DNA from: Woronichinia naegeliana WA131
Lineage (GTDB): Bacteria > Cyanobacteriota > Cyanobacteriia > Cyanobacteriales > Microcystaceae
NCBI GenBank assembly: GCA_025370055.1
Contig: CP073041.1
Location: forward strand, 3,410,001 to 3,474,000
DNA length: 64,000 bases
Direction of reading: 5' to 3'
Shown: positions 56,486-64,000 of the stretch, in pieces
How the letters are laid out: each line of letters begins with the position of its first letter
Position numbering within the stretch: position 1 is the stretch's first letter
The notes under the pieces: generated by a model
Database searches by the model: none
What the model saw: only the letters and a program-made list of their open reading frames with translations
What the model was told of the DNA's origin: nothing
Translations under genes and position numbers: made by a program

Positions 56486-57875
56486 GGGTGCGACCTTTAG
56501 TTGATAAAAGCTGTTGTAATCAGGGTTCTACAGGGAACCCATATTGATCAAGTTTTGCCCAAAATTGACTCCATCGTTCCTTGGTCAATACCAAAGCTCG
56601 TAGGCTCAAAATAATTCCTGCTCCTTTTTCCTTCCATCGCATCCCTGAACAACATAATCGTTGTTTGACCAACGTCTTACAAGCTGCTTCCGTAACACCT
56701 GAACCAATCGGATACTTTTTCTCTAAGTATTCAGCATAATCCATTTGATGCTGATGATTCTCGTAATAAGTAATCGCCGCTTGTAGTTTCTCGGTAAGAT
56801 TCTTAGAATGACTTTTTTCTTCTTTGACTTCTTTCATCAGATTTAGCAGTTCTCCTGCTTTTCCTTTTTCATGCTTGAGTTCTCGACAATTTTCAGTCAA
56901 CCATTCTTTTTGTTTTGACACGGTATTCGGATGCAACGCTTCTGCCAAGGCACCTAAGTAACCAGAGGCATGATAGAAATCTAATATCTGTTCTTCCGTT
57001 TGCTTTTCTAAAAACTTCCAATTTGATTCTGCCCCGTCTGCTATCCCGACCAATGTTGCCTCTGGATAACGGTTTTTCGCTCGCTCAATTTCTCTTTCCA
57101 ATCTTTCTAGAAAACTCTTTTTTCCATACTCTGGTGCCGCACCTAGATAGATTGTAGGTTGACGTTCGCCTTCACTATCGTATAGGGAAACGGTTCCCAC
57201 CATTGCTTCACGGTAGCCATCCTCACACATCAGCATACAGGTTCCATCTAATCCTATTCCCACTGTTGCAATTTGGCTATCCTCCTTGGGCGGGGCATAA
57301 CTCCACGCTTCTTCTTTTGCCTGTACCACACTTCCTACTGCTTCACTCAATCTTTGGATATAGGATAGCGCTACTTTTCTACCATGATTTTCTAATAAAT
57401 CATTTTTCACCTCTTTGCCTGCCATCCCTGACATTTTTGAGGATACCTGTTTTGCCAATAATGGCGTTGATGTTATGATTATCCTTGCTTCTCTTTCTAA
57501 GGGGCAATACGTTTTTCCTCAAAGGTGAACGCTGATATACATGACGATTCACTATAACCTCACCATAAGGTGTTTGATATTCTTTCGGTTGCTCTCCCTT
57601 ACTCTTCCAGATTTCTTCACCGATTTTTAAGGGTGAACCATCTGTATCTAAATATTTCAAGGCTTCTTTGCTGGCGATGCAACCTACTTCGTTTAAGCCT
57701 TTTTGAATATTTATTTCTGTATCCAACATTGAACGACTGAGTTCTAATGTTAGTTCTATTTTTATCTTTGAACCCTCTACATTAATTAGTTTTGCTGTCA
57801 TCATTGTTTCCTCTTTGTCACTTTTCATCTCATGTTAACACTTTTCTTTTCCTTCATCAACTAAAGGTCACACCC
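56486..57875 (-). mobile_element. ISKra4-family element, copy B (1390 bp), innermost
   Basis: Ends gggtgcgacctttagttgat and atcaactaaaggtcacaccc, the same as copy A, with an 8-base duplication ttcatcgt (56478-56485, 57876-57883). It lies in the 3' part of the IS66 transposase gene. Confidence 0.97.
56520..57828 (-). pseudogene. ISKra4 transposase copy B with a +1 frameshift
   Basis: Frame 1 (57828 downward) runs from MKSDKEETMMTAKLINVEG to HVYQRS and is then out of phase; frame 2 resumes at GKTYCPLERE and runs to QYGFPVEP at 56520. At the junction copy B has cctcaaaggtgaacg where copy A has cctcctactgaacg: a short replaced patch with one extra base (near 57518-57531). Apart from this the copies are almost identical. 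Programmed frameshifting is unlikely because copy A is in one frame. Confidence 0.92.
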
Positions 57876-58061
57876 TTCATCGTAAGGTTAGTGGCGGTGC
57901 TAGAAGTCATTGGGGCGGACAACTTGTTGCCATGATGTTTAGTTTTCTTGAAACCATGAGACTTCAAGGTAAAAGTGCGGTCGAACAGTTATCTCTTATT
58001 TTATCTTCCTCTGGTCTTTCTCCTCCTTCCATTGATGACTTTCTTCCTCTCTAGTATTTTT

Positions 58062-58085
58062 GGGGCTTAATGAGAATTAAGCCCC
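58062..58085 (+). terminator. Intrinsic terminator of the IS66 transposase gene
   Basis: A 9-bp perfect stem ggggcttaa/ttaagcccc with a 6-base loop, starting 8 bases after the IS66 stop codon, with a T run on its left side, so it may also end transcription from the opposite strand. Confidence 0.75.
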
Positions 58086-59281
58086 ACTTATTGCTGTGAC
58101 TAATTACATCGCTTTTTTTTAAGCATATTTCTAAGTTGTGTATTTCCTAACAATATACCCGTTTCTTTTTCCATATGAGTTGATAGTCTTGCTACTGTCC
58201 AACGTCCAAATTCATATCCAAACTCTTCAGGCTCTTTGATTATTATCTCCGTCAATTTCTCTATGTATTCTTCTGTTACTTTCCTGTGATTTCCTTTTTT
58301 TCTTTTGTCTCTTAAGCTTTCTATCTCTTTCGGATTTCCATTATTGCACCAGTACCACACTTGTCGTTTGCAACATCCTAATAATCCTGATATTTCATCA
58401 TACGTTTTTCCTTCATTTCTCAGTAACATAATCAATATTCTCTCTCTTGTAACTGCGTGCTCTTCCGTTTTAAGGGCTTTTTGTAGCTCTTTCTTGGTCT
58501 TTTGGTCTAAGAAGTTTAACGTCAGCATAGTCATACAAAAAAGTAAGTCTATATATTCTACCTTATATCCACTTAGAGTGATGACAGCTTATATCGCTAG
58601 ATGGCAAGGTAGGGGTCAAAGTGGGAGAATTTGACAGGGGTGGAAAAACGCGGGTAAAAACAGAGGCATTCTTACCATGACTTTGGAGCAGAAGTTACTC
58701 TAATTCCTTACGGAATTTTTCTACCTGAACAGAATGAATTATCTTTATTTTTTGTGTCGTCCAAATTAACAGCAGATTGCATTGGTGACATATTAGAAAG
58801 TTGGTGGGAAAGTGTAAAGCATCGCTTTAGTCATATTGAGAAATTGGTGATAAATCAGGATAATGGACCTGAAAATCATTCACGTCGTAGTCAATTCATG
58901 CGGCGTATGATTGATTTTACAGAATCGTCAAAGCTAGATATACAATTGGCTTATTATCCGCCGTATCACAGCAAGTATAATCCGATAGAGCGTTGTTTTG
59001 GTTGGTTAGAAAAACATTGGAATGGGAGTTTACTGGATACGGTTGAAACCGTGCTTAATTTTGCTAAAACGCTAACATTCAGGGGTCAAAATCCTGTAGT
59101 GAAACTGATAGAAAAAGTTTATGAGACAGGAGTGAAGCTGAGCAAGGCTGGGATGGAAAAGGTTGAAGCACGGATTAATCGCCTTCCTAGCCTCAAAAAA
59201 TGGTTTGTGGAAATCTTTGCCAAACCGCTATAATCATTGGATCATCTTTTTTTCTGGTGTTCTCTAACTAAAAACGCCCTC

Positions 59282-60103
59282 TCAAGCCAAATTCAAACTT
59301 GTCCAGTAGACTTGGTCTGGCATCTGATATTCTAAAGCTTGATGGAATCGCTCTTTGTTATAGAAATTAAACCATTTTTTTACCTCTTCTGTCAAGTGTT
59401 TTCCATCCTCAAAAGAATAAATGTAAATTAACTCGTATTTTAGAGAACGCCACAATCTTTCAATAAAAATATTGTCATAGCAACGTCCCCTTCCGTCCAT
59501 ACTAATTTGGATGTTTTCTTGCTTTAAACATCCTGTAAATTCCTTCGAGGTAAATTGGCTTCCTTGATCACTATTAAAGATGTCTGGTTTGCCATAAATT
59601 GACAATGCTTCCTCCAATGCTGACTTACAAAAATAAACATCCATAGTGTTGCTAATCCTCCATGACAAGACCTTACGACTAAACCAATCCATAATTGCTA
59701 CTAGATAAAAGTGTCCTTTTCCTATTGGCAAATAGGTGATGTCGGTACACCAAACTTGATTGGCTTTTTCAATGCTTAAGTCTCGTAATAAGTAAGGATA
59801 AATTTGATGCTCAGGGTTTCGCAACGTTGTTCTTTTCTTGGGGTAAATTGCTTGTATTCCCAATTGATTCATCAATCGTATCACTCTTTTTCGATTTACC
59901 TCATAACCTAATGTGTTGAGGTATACTGTCATCTTTCTGCTCCCATAAAATGGTGTTTTCATATATTGTTCATCCAACAGTCTCAATAGTGTCAATTCTT
60001 CGGAACTAATTTCCTTTGGTTCGTAATAATAACTCGAACGATTTATTCCTAATAATTCACATTGACGTTGAATGCACAATTCAGAATGTTTGGGGTCTAC
60101 CAA
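59282..60103 (-). CDS. IS3-family transposase OrfB (catalytic)
   Basis: 273 residues starting at TTG (IS3 OrfB is normally made by -1 frameshifting from orfA, whose stop overlaps this start). The HTH_21 region (YMKTPFYGSRKMTVYLNTLG) is followed by the integrase core: VWCTDITYLPIGKGHFYLVA (first Asp), FNSDQGSQFTSKEF (second Asp) and NIFIERLWRSLKYELIYIYS (Glu), ending YNKERFHQALEYQMPDQVYW. The frame is complete, but orfA is interrupted, so the element cannot make the OrfAB transposase. Confidence 0.93.
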   Translation of the reverse strand: MVDPKHSELCIQRQCELLGINRSSYYYEPKEISSEELTLLRLLDEQYMKTPFYGSRKMTVYLNTLGYEVNRKRVIRLMNQLGIQAIYPKKRTTLRNPEHQIYPYLLRDLSIEKANQVWCTDITYLPIGKGHFYLVAIMDWFSRKVLSWRISNTMDVYFCKSALEEALSIYGKPDIFNSDQGSQFTSKEFTGCLKQENIQISMDGRGRCYDNIFIERLWRSLKYELIYIYSFEDGKHLTEEVKKWFNFYNKERFHQALEYQMPDQVYWTSLNLA

Positions 60104-60520
60104 GGTTTTTCGGTCGGTAGCCCCAATTGTACCGACCTGTCCACTAAAAAATCTCGCTCGACTTTTAGCTTTCCTATTTGCCGATATAGCTCATTTATCT
60201 GAGTTTCAGCATTTTCTTTGATTTCTTTTCCTTGGTTTTCTGTTTCAAAGATTTGACTAGTGGCACGTCAACTTTATTTTGATGGGTTGCTAGATTCTCA
60301 AAGCCTTGCCAAAATAGACTTACGGGTTCTTGTAGCCCCTCATTTCAAGCTTGATAGACCACTAGCTTCGTCTAATACTTTTCGTTTCCATCCATTAATC
60401 ATTGTTGGATGAATTTCATATTGACTGGCTAATTCAGATACCGTTTTCTCTCCTCGAATTGCTTCTAAGGCGACTTTGGCTTTGAACTGGGCTCCATACT
60501 GTTTTTTCTTGTTGCTCATA
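60097..60520 (-). pseudogene. IS3-family OrfA, interrupted by a 100-bp insert and cut from its promoter
   Basis: The start codon is at 60520-60518 (MSNKKKQYGAQFKAKVALEA then EKTVSELASQYEIHPTMING, helix-turn-helix). After KRKVLDEA a 100-bp insert plus its duplication breaks the frame; beyond it the codons resume as QIFETENQGKEIKENAETQI to LPTEKPW with a stop at 60097. IS1634 lies directly before the ATG (the duplication ctcata includes it), separating the gene from its upstream region at 63557. Confidence 0.9.
60261..60360. mobile_element. 100-bp insert in IS3 orfA
   Basis: Flanked by the 5-base duplication actag (60256-60260, 60361-60365); removal restores the orfA frame (VLDEASQIFE). The tips tggcacgtcaactt and ggtctatcaagctt are only weakly inverted. 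No gene. Possibly a very small MITE or the stump of a deleted element. Confidence 0.75.
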
Positions 60521-61263
60521 CCCACATTCCGCAGGTTGTCGAAGAGGAGCACTAGTTCACGCGAGCTAGTATCGGTACTTGTGCATTGATTTCGGGCAAG
60601 GATAAAAAATGTCAATAAAGTTCTAAAATGGAGTCTTGTCTTAGATAGAATCAACAGTAAAAATGAATAACCTAAATATTAAAGACCTCGACCACTTAGG
60701 AATCGTAGCGGGAATTATAGATGAAATGGGTTTAGTAGAAATTATCGATGAGGAAGTGGGAACTCATCCTCAAGAAAAGCTCAGTGTAGGTACAATAGTA
60801 AAAGCAATGATATTAAACTGCTTAGGATGTATCAATGCTCCGTTATATTTGTTGAGTGAGTTTTTTAAAGGAAAAGTATTAGAACACCTATTAGGAGAAG
60901 GAATAAAAGCAGAAGATTTAAATGATGACAAGCTAGGAAGGTCATTGGATAAGGTATTTGGAGTGGGGGTAAAAAACCGGTTCACGAAAATAGTCCTAAA
61001 AGCGGCAGCAATCTTTGGAATAGAACAAAAGTCAAAGCATTTAGACTCAACCTCAATGTCTGTACAAGGGAAGTATAAGGAAAGGATAGAAGATGAGGAA
61101 GACGAGCAGACAAAAGCCATAAAAATAAAATTTGGTTATTCCAGAGATAAACGACCAGACCTAAAACAGTTTATGTTAAATATGATATGTAGTGGAGATG
61201 GTGGTGTCCCTCTCTTTATGCAATTAGGAGATGGCAATGAATCGGATAAAAAGGTGTTTCCCC

Positions 61264-62513
61264 GGTTCTCCTGAACAAAGAGTGATAATTAGAACTTATC
61301 ATGAAAAGCAAGCTAAAAAACGGTTTCGCATATTATCAAAGTTCATAAATCCATAAGCTTGACGCTTGATTAGTTTAAGACGATTATTAATTCCTTCCAT
61401 TGCCCCATTCGTCGTTCGACTCAAAAAGTAGTTACAAATAGAGTCTAAATTCCTACGAATTGTGCTAATTACATCTGTATAAATGCTCTTAGCATTCTCT
61501 AACCATTCTGTAAATTTTAATCGCCCTTCTTCCTTCTCATTTACTTTTTCATATATTTCTCTAAATGACTCTTTATACTCATACGCCTTACGCAGACGAG
61601 CAGATTGCTTTAACACCAATTCTAATTTTTCTAACTCCTCCTCTTTTAGGTCTTCTTTATTTTTTAATAATAGCCATTTTTCTCCCTTAATTTTTACATT
61701 CAACCTTGTCTGTTTACGGATTTTATTTAATTCTTCATTCACCGCCTTCATTACATGAAATCTATCCGTTACAATTACTGCATTCGGAAATACTTTTTCT
61801 ATCACCTTCGGAAATCCTACCCACATATCTACACTCACTTGTTCTACTCCTTCCCTCACCTCTAACGGTTTCTCCATCAGCACTTCTATTATTTTATCTT
61901 GTTGATGACTATCAATTACTTCTATTAATTCTCCTTTTTCTAGGTCTCCTACCACTGTTACAAAATTCTGATGACCTTTTCGTTTCGCTATTTCATCCAT
62001 CCCCACGTATTTTACCCCTTGCCAATCCTTTTTTTTACTTCACATTGACGTTGATAAATTCCATTTACTTGATCCCATGATAGAGATTCCTCTCTGCTTA
62101 CTTGTTCCACACTGCTCACATTTACTCGTCCATAAATATATTCTTCATACCGCACCGTATATTTCCTACGGGCTTCCATGAATTCCAGATTTTCTGTAAA
62201 AAACCTTTGACAATTTTTACAGTAAAATTTACGACGAGGCACTTTCAGGTATACCATTTGACCAGATATAGACAAATCCCTTACCAGTACATTGTTCGTC
62301 TGATGTAATTCATCTGTTAAGCTACCACAATAATTACATTTGACTTCTTCCTCTTGACAACTCAGTATTAAAAATGCCTGTTTCCCTTCTTGAATAACAT
62401 TTCTTATGCTTACCTTTGGCAAATTCAGGAGATTTTCCAGAAAAAATAACATTGATGTCATCCTCATATACTGTATCTTATTATACATCTTTTACCGCAA
62501 AGCCAGAAGAACC
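61264..62513 (-). mobile_element. ISL3-family element (1250 bp)
   Basis: Ends ggttctcctgaacaaag (61264) and, inverted, ggttcttctggctttgc (62513), with the 8-base duplication gtttcccc (61256-61263, 62514-62521), as is normal for ISL3. A fragment of a sister copy lies at 898-993. Confidence 0.97.
61299..62488 (-). pseudogene. ISL3 transposase with A8 frameshift
   Basis: N-terminal frame 62488-62012 has the zinc-finger part (CQEEEVKCNYCGSL, CKNCQRFFTENLEF) and helix-turn-helix; C-terminal frame 62006-61299 holds the DDE core (VGMDEIAKRKGHQNFVTVVG, ADRFHVMKAVNEELNKIRKQ-type VTDRFHVMKAVN, TNGAMEGINNRLKLIKRQAYG). The frames meet at an A8 run (62031-62038): a -1 slip reads VKKKDWQGVKYVGMDE continuously. 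It is either a single-base deletion or a slippage site that still allows full-length protein. Confidence 0.9.
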
Positions 62514-63613
62514 GTTTCCCCAGATAATCAAAGACTGTCAAGAAACGTTGAATATGGAAGGTTTATCGGTGATGGATGGAGCTTTTTATACGGCGGAAAA
62601 TGTGGGCATGGCGAGGTCAATTCAATGGTTAAGTCGTGTCCCTCTGAAAGAAGCCACTGAGACTTTGGCAAATATATCAGAAGACCAATGGCAGCAGGGT
62701 GAACAGGACGGTTATCGTTGGCAAGTGAGGGCTTCGGAATATGGGGGTGAACAGCAACGATGGCTTGTGGTCGAAAGTGCTCAACGTATCCAGTCCGATA
62801 ATAAAGCTATAAGTCAAAAAATTGAGAAAGCCGATAAAGTTGTCAAAAAAGAATGGCAGAAACTTTGTGGACAGAATTTTGCTTGTGAGGCCGATGCTCT
62901 TACTGAGGCTCAACTCTGGCCAAAAACCTTGACTTATCATCAACTCAGTCAAGTTGAGGTTCAGACTATTCCTTACTATGCCAAGGGAGGAAGACCGAAA
63001 CAAGGGGCTACCCCTCTCGGTTTTCATTACCGCTTAACTGGGCAATTAAGCCTTGATTCCTCTTGCTTGGAAGCCGCATCTAAACGGGCTGGACGTTTTA
63101 TTTTAGCTACTAATATTCTTGATTCTCAGGTTTTGAGTCCCGACCAGATGTTGGCTGAATATAAGGCTCAACAAAACACCGAGCGCGGCTTTCGCTTTCT
63201 CAAAGACCCTTTCTTTTTTGCCTCTGCTCTTTTTCTCAAGAATCCTCAACGCATTATGGCTTTGATGATGATTATGGTTGTCTCTTTATTGGTTTATACT
63301 TTGGCACAACGTCGCCTACGACAGGCTTTGGCTCTTGCCCATCAGACTATTCCTAATCAAAAGGGTAAACCGACCGCCATTCCCACTCTGCTTTGGGTCT
63401 TTCAGTCTTTTCTGTTTATCCGTTGGTTAGAGATTGACGGCATTCAAACTATCGTTAATTTGACCTCCAAACACAAACATATTCTTTCCTTTCTTGGCTC
63501 TTCATGTCAAAAGTACTACTTTGTCTCTTGACTTACCTGCGGAATGTGGGCTCATAGCTCTCCTGATTTCGATTTAGAGCTTACACTACTGTCCAGTTTT
63601 GGGGGGCCACCTC

Positions 63614-64000
63614 AATCTTTGTCTGGGTTCCCATGGCATCAATTGTGACGATACAACCTTTGACCTCCAGCATTTTCAGGAGTTTGGGTATCGCCGTTAT
63701 TTCATTCGATTTGCTTTCCACTTTGCACTGTCCTAGCACTAAGCGATTCGCTGTTGCCCATGCACTCACCATCTGAATTGCACCCTTCCCGTTGGCATTG
63801 TCATAGGATTGGCGGAGGGTTTTTCCGTCAATTGCTATCACTTCCCCTTCACTTACCTCCGCTATACTTTTGACCCAATCGAGAAAACAGTCTTGAAATT
63901 GCTCTGGGTTCAGACTAGCAAATACACGCGCAAACGTATCGTCGGAGGGGATGCCATTCGGCAATTCCAAAATTTTTTTTAGCCATTGATGTTTAGGCAC
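63614..64000 (-). pseudogene. ISAs1 transposase, N-terminal half (start outside window)
   Basis: Visible residues: HQWLKKILELPNGIPSDDTF, ARVFASLNPEQFQDCFLDWV, EVIAIDGKTLRQSYDNANGK (first catalytic Asp), IQMVSAWATANRLVLGQCKV and VTIDAMGTQTKI, where the IS3 insertion begins. The 3' half is at 53054-53629. Confidence 0.95.

Larger units (their letters stand above)
55175..58054 (+). pseudogene. IS66 transposase (TnpC type), split by ISKra4
   Basis: The N-terminal part 55175-56485 has a leucine-zipper-like coiled coil (KLRKELVELKKEIEKLKEKL), the SSQPPSSDG motif, a zinc region (CPKCGASVE, CSKCDWEGY) and the DDE domain (VRCVDETSYRVNGVNYW, LLSTDCWGAYH). It ends with NNDAERALRPVVIHR, holding the catalytic Glu. 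The last ~57 codons are at 57884-58054 (KVSGGARSHWGGQLVAMMFS... IDDFLPL). The join is in frame, so the gene was intact when ISKra4 landed. Confidence 0.96.
55059..58107 (+). mobile_element. IS66-family element, split by ISKra4
   Basis: Inverted ends gtaattagtcaccgcaataa (55059) and ttattgctgtgactaattac (to 58107), beginning with GTAA as in the family, with the 8-base duplication atcgcttt (55051-55058, 58108-58115). About 1650 bases without the ISKra4. It carries only the large transposase gene, no tnpA or tnpB. Confidence 0.97.
54359..58534 (-). pseudogene. IS630 transposase copy B, split by IS66
   Basis: N-terminal part 58534-58108 (MTMLTLNFLDQKTKKELQKA... LLGNTQLRNMLKKKR) and C-terminal part 55058-54359 (FVYIWAKYSLEDKKDEQKRE... 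KNKGSSIIAS). They join in frame once IS66 and one atcgcttt are removed. The joined protein differs from copy A at only a few residues, so both copies derive from recent movement. Confidence 0.96.
54346..58589 (-). mobile_element. IS630-family element, copy B, split by IS66
   Basis: Inverted ends agctgtcatcagttt (54346) and actctaagtg-type end (58589: gagtgatgacagct) at a duplicated TA (54344-54345, 58590-58591). Without IS66 the length would be about the 1187 bases of copy A. Confidence 0.96.
53769..59233 (+). pseudogene. ISAzo13 transposase, frameshifted and split
   Basis: Pieces in order are [20 protein letters not shown] (from 53769), a one-G frameshift near 53884, [20 protein letters not shown] to SLKRVLKSKPKK, another shift near 54265, then IAETEAIFEQIEKINREADE to TLR where IS630 enters. 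After it come ISLDGKVGVKVGEFDRGGKT, a shift near 58670, and FGAEVTLIPYGIFLPE followed by SKLTADCIGDILESWWESVK, VINQDNGPENHSRRSQ and YPPYHSKYNPIERCFGWLEK. The multiple shifts, besides the insertion, show that this gene was decaying or has decayed longer than the others in the nest. Confidence 0.88.
53697..59265 (+). mobile_element. ISAzo13-family element carrying IS630-IS66-ISKra4 (edges approximate)
   Basis: Similar inverted ends can be aligned: ctaagagatagccataaaat near 53697 and, inverted, gttagagaacaccagaaaaa ending near 59265, both followed by atgatcc. No clean target duplication was found, so edges may be off by tens of bases. The IS3 tail on its left and orfB on its right show that it entered between the IS3 orfB stop and the IS3 3' end. 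Confidence 0.7.
60663..63531 (+). pseudogene. IS1634-family transposase, split by ISL3
   Basis: N-terminal part 60663-61263 is the DUF4277 domain (MNNLNIKDLDHLGIVAGIID... DGNESDKKVF); C-terminal part 62522-63531 (IIKDCQETLNMEGLSVMDGA, FYTAENVGMARSI, TLAQRRLRQALA). The two join as SDKKVFPQIIKDC in frame, about 540 residues, the family length. Catalytic Asp in SVMDGAFYTAENVG and Glu near QQNTERGFRFLKDP are present. The apparent start at 62416 is antisense ISL3 sequence. Confidence 0.95.
60521..63550 (+). mobile_element. IS1634-family element, split by ISL3
   Basis: Inverted ends cccacattccgcaggt (60521) and acctgcggaatgtggg (to 63550), with the 6-base duplication ctcata (60515-60520, 63551-63556). 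It is inserted at the start codon of the IS3 orfA. About 1770 bases without ISL3. Confidence 0.97.
53635..63613 (-). mobile_element. IS3-family element, swollen by nested insertions
   Basis: Inverted ends gaggtggccccaatagactg (53635) and its partner, read inverted from 63613 as gaggtggccccccaaaactg, flanked by the 5-base duplication aatct (53630-53634, 63614-63618). Its own DNA survives as ~53635-53696 (3' tail), ~59266-60520 (orfB and most of orfA) and 63557-63613 (5' end). Everything else is guest DNA: an ISAzo13 nest, a 100-bp insert and an IS1634 nest. Confidence 0.9.
53039..64000 (-). mobile_element. ISAs1-family element, outermost host of the nest (right end outside window)
   Basis: The left end cagggcaaacgcatcttatc is at 53039. 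The transposase C-terminal half is at 53054-53629 and the N-terminal half at 63614-64000 and beyond; the two are separated by a 9979-bp IS3-based insertion at the duplicated aatct. Without the insertion the frame reads [18 protein letters not shown]. The element's other end and its target duplication lie outside the window. Confidence 0.93.

Noticed and set aside
61299-62488. Programmed -1 frameshift as the normal mode of the ISL3 transposase
   Set aside because: Not fully excluded, but ISL3 transposases are usually one frame; a simple one-base loss in A8 is the more economical reading.
1-64000. Prophage or integrative element
   Set aside because: No phage structural genes, integrase or tRNA-linked attachment sites were seen; the mobile content is IS elements and MITEs.

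Overview
The window is from a chroococcalean cyanobacterium of the Microcystis/Woronichinia/Crocosphaera kind. The evidence is the very high density of the palindrome GCGATCGC (HIP1), the AT-leaning base composition, typical cyanobacterial housekeeping proteins (GyrA, SecA without a zinc tail, LeuA, the DHH-CBS-nucleotidyltransferase protein) and an extreme load of insertion sequences. No tRNA, rRNA or CRISPR array was recognised. The genus is an inference.

Layout. 1-1.4 kb: end of a pentapeptide-repeat membrane protein, then scraps of three IS families; one scrap supplies the stop codon of an orphan antitoxin-like gene. 1.7-6.3 kb: gyrA, an ECF-type sigma factor fused to an IS1 InsA-like DNA-binding domain, and a two-gene HNH nuclease unit. 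6.6-10.8 kb: LysM protein, CAP protein and a giant GH18 chitinase with a C-terminal HNH-like domain, none with a signal peptide. 11-13.2 kb: two RelE/YafQ toxin-antitoxin pairs separated by a HIP1-rich 62-bp tandem array, then an IS630 relic. 13.2-16.8 kb: a nucleotidyltransferase protein and a Crp/Fnr regulator with an in-frame stop. 17-26.4 kb: an Rpn-like nuclease gene split by an ISKra4-family element that is itself split by an IS4 element; a VapBC pair; and a large extracellular FG-GAP/cadherin protein split by a second IS4 copy and a 210-bp MITE. 26.8-30.6 kb: leuA, thioredoxin and an Hsp70-like gene. 30.6-34.9 kb: MITEs, repeats, and an ISKra4 element carrying an intact IS630. 35-37.9 kb: four minor-pilin genes. 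38-39.7 kb: a Tn5-like IS4 element. 39.8-42.6 kb: secA. 42.8-45.8 kb: toxin-antitoxin and Uma2 modules partitioned by four direct copies of a 40-bp HIP1-tipped repeat. 45.9-53 kb: a 1414-residue PAS/GGDEF protein, larE and a GAF histidine kinase.

53.0-64.0 kb is a nest of insertion sequences inserted into one another. An ISAs1 element is split by an IS3 element. The IS3 carries an ISAzo13 element, a 100-bp insert and an IS1634 element. The ISAzo13 is split by IS630, which is split by IS66, which is split by ISKra4. The IS1634 is split by an ISL3 element. For all guests except ISAzo13 the target-site duplication can be read directly, and when guest and one duplication are removed most host transposases read through in frame. 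Because IS630 sits inside ISKra4 at 31-34 kb while ISKra4 sits (via IS66) inside IS630 here, both families moved during overlapping periods.

Two accessory arrangements merit most attention as possibly undescribed: the cassette-like row of toxin-antitoxin/Uma2 modules divided by HIP1-tipped repeats, and the signal-less LysM-CAP-chitinase/HNH cluster, which looks like an exported effector set.
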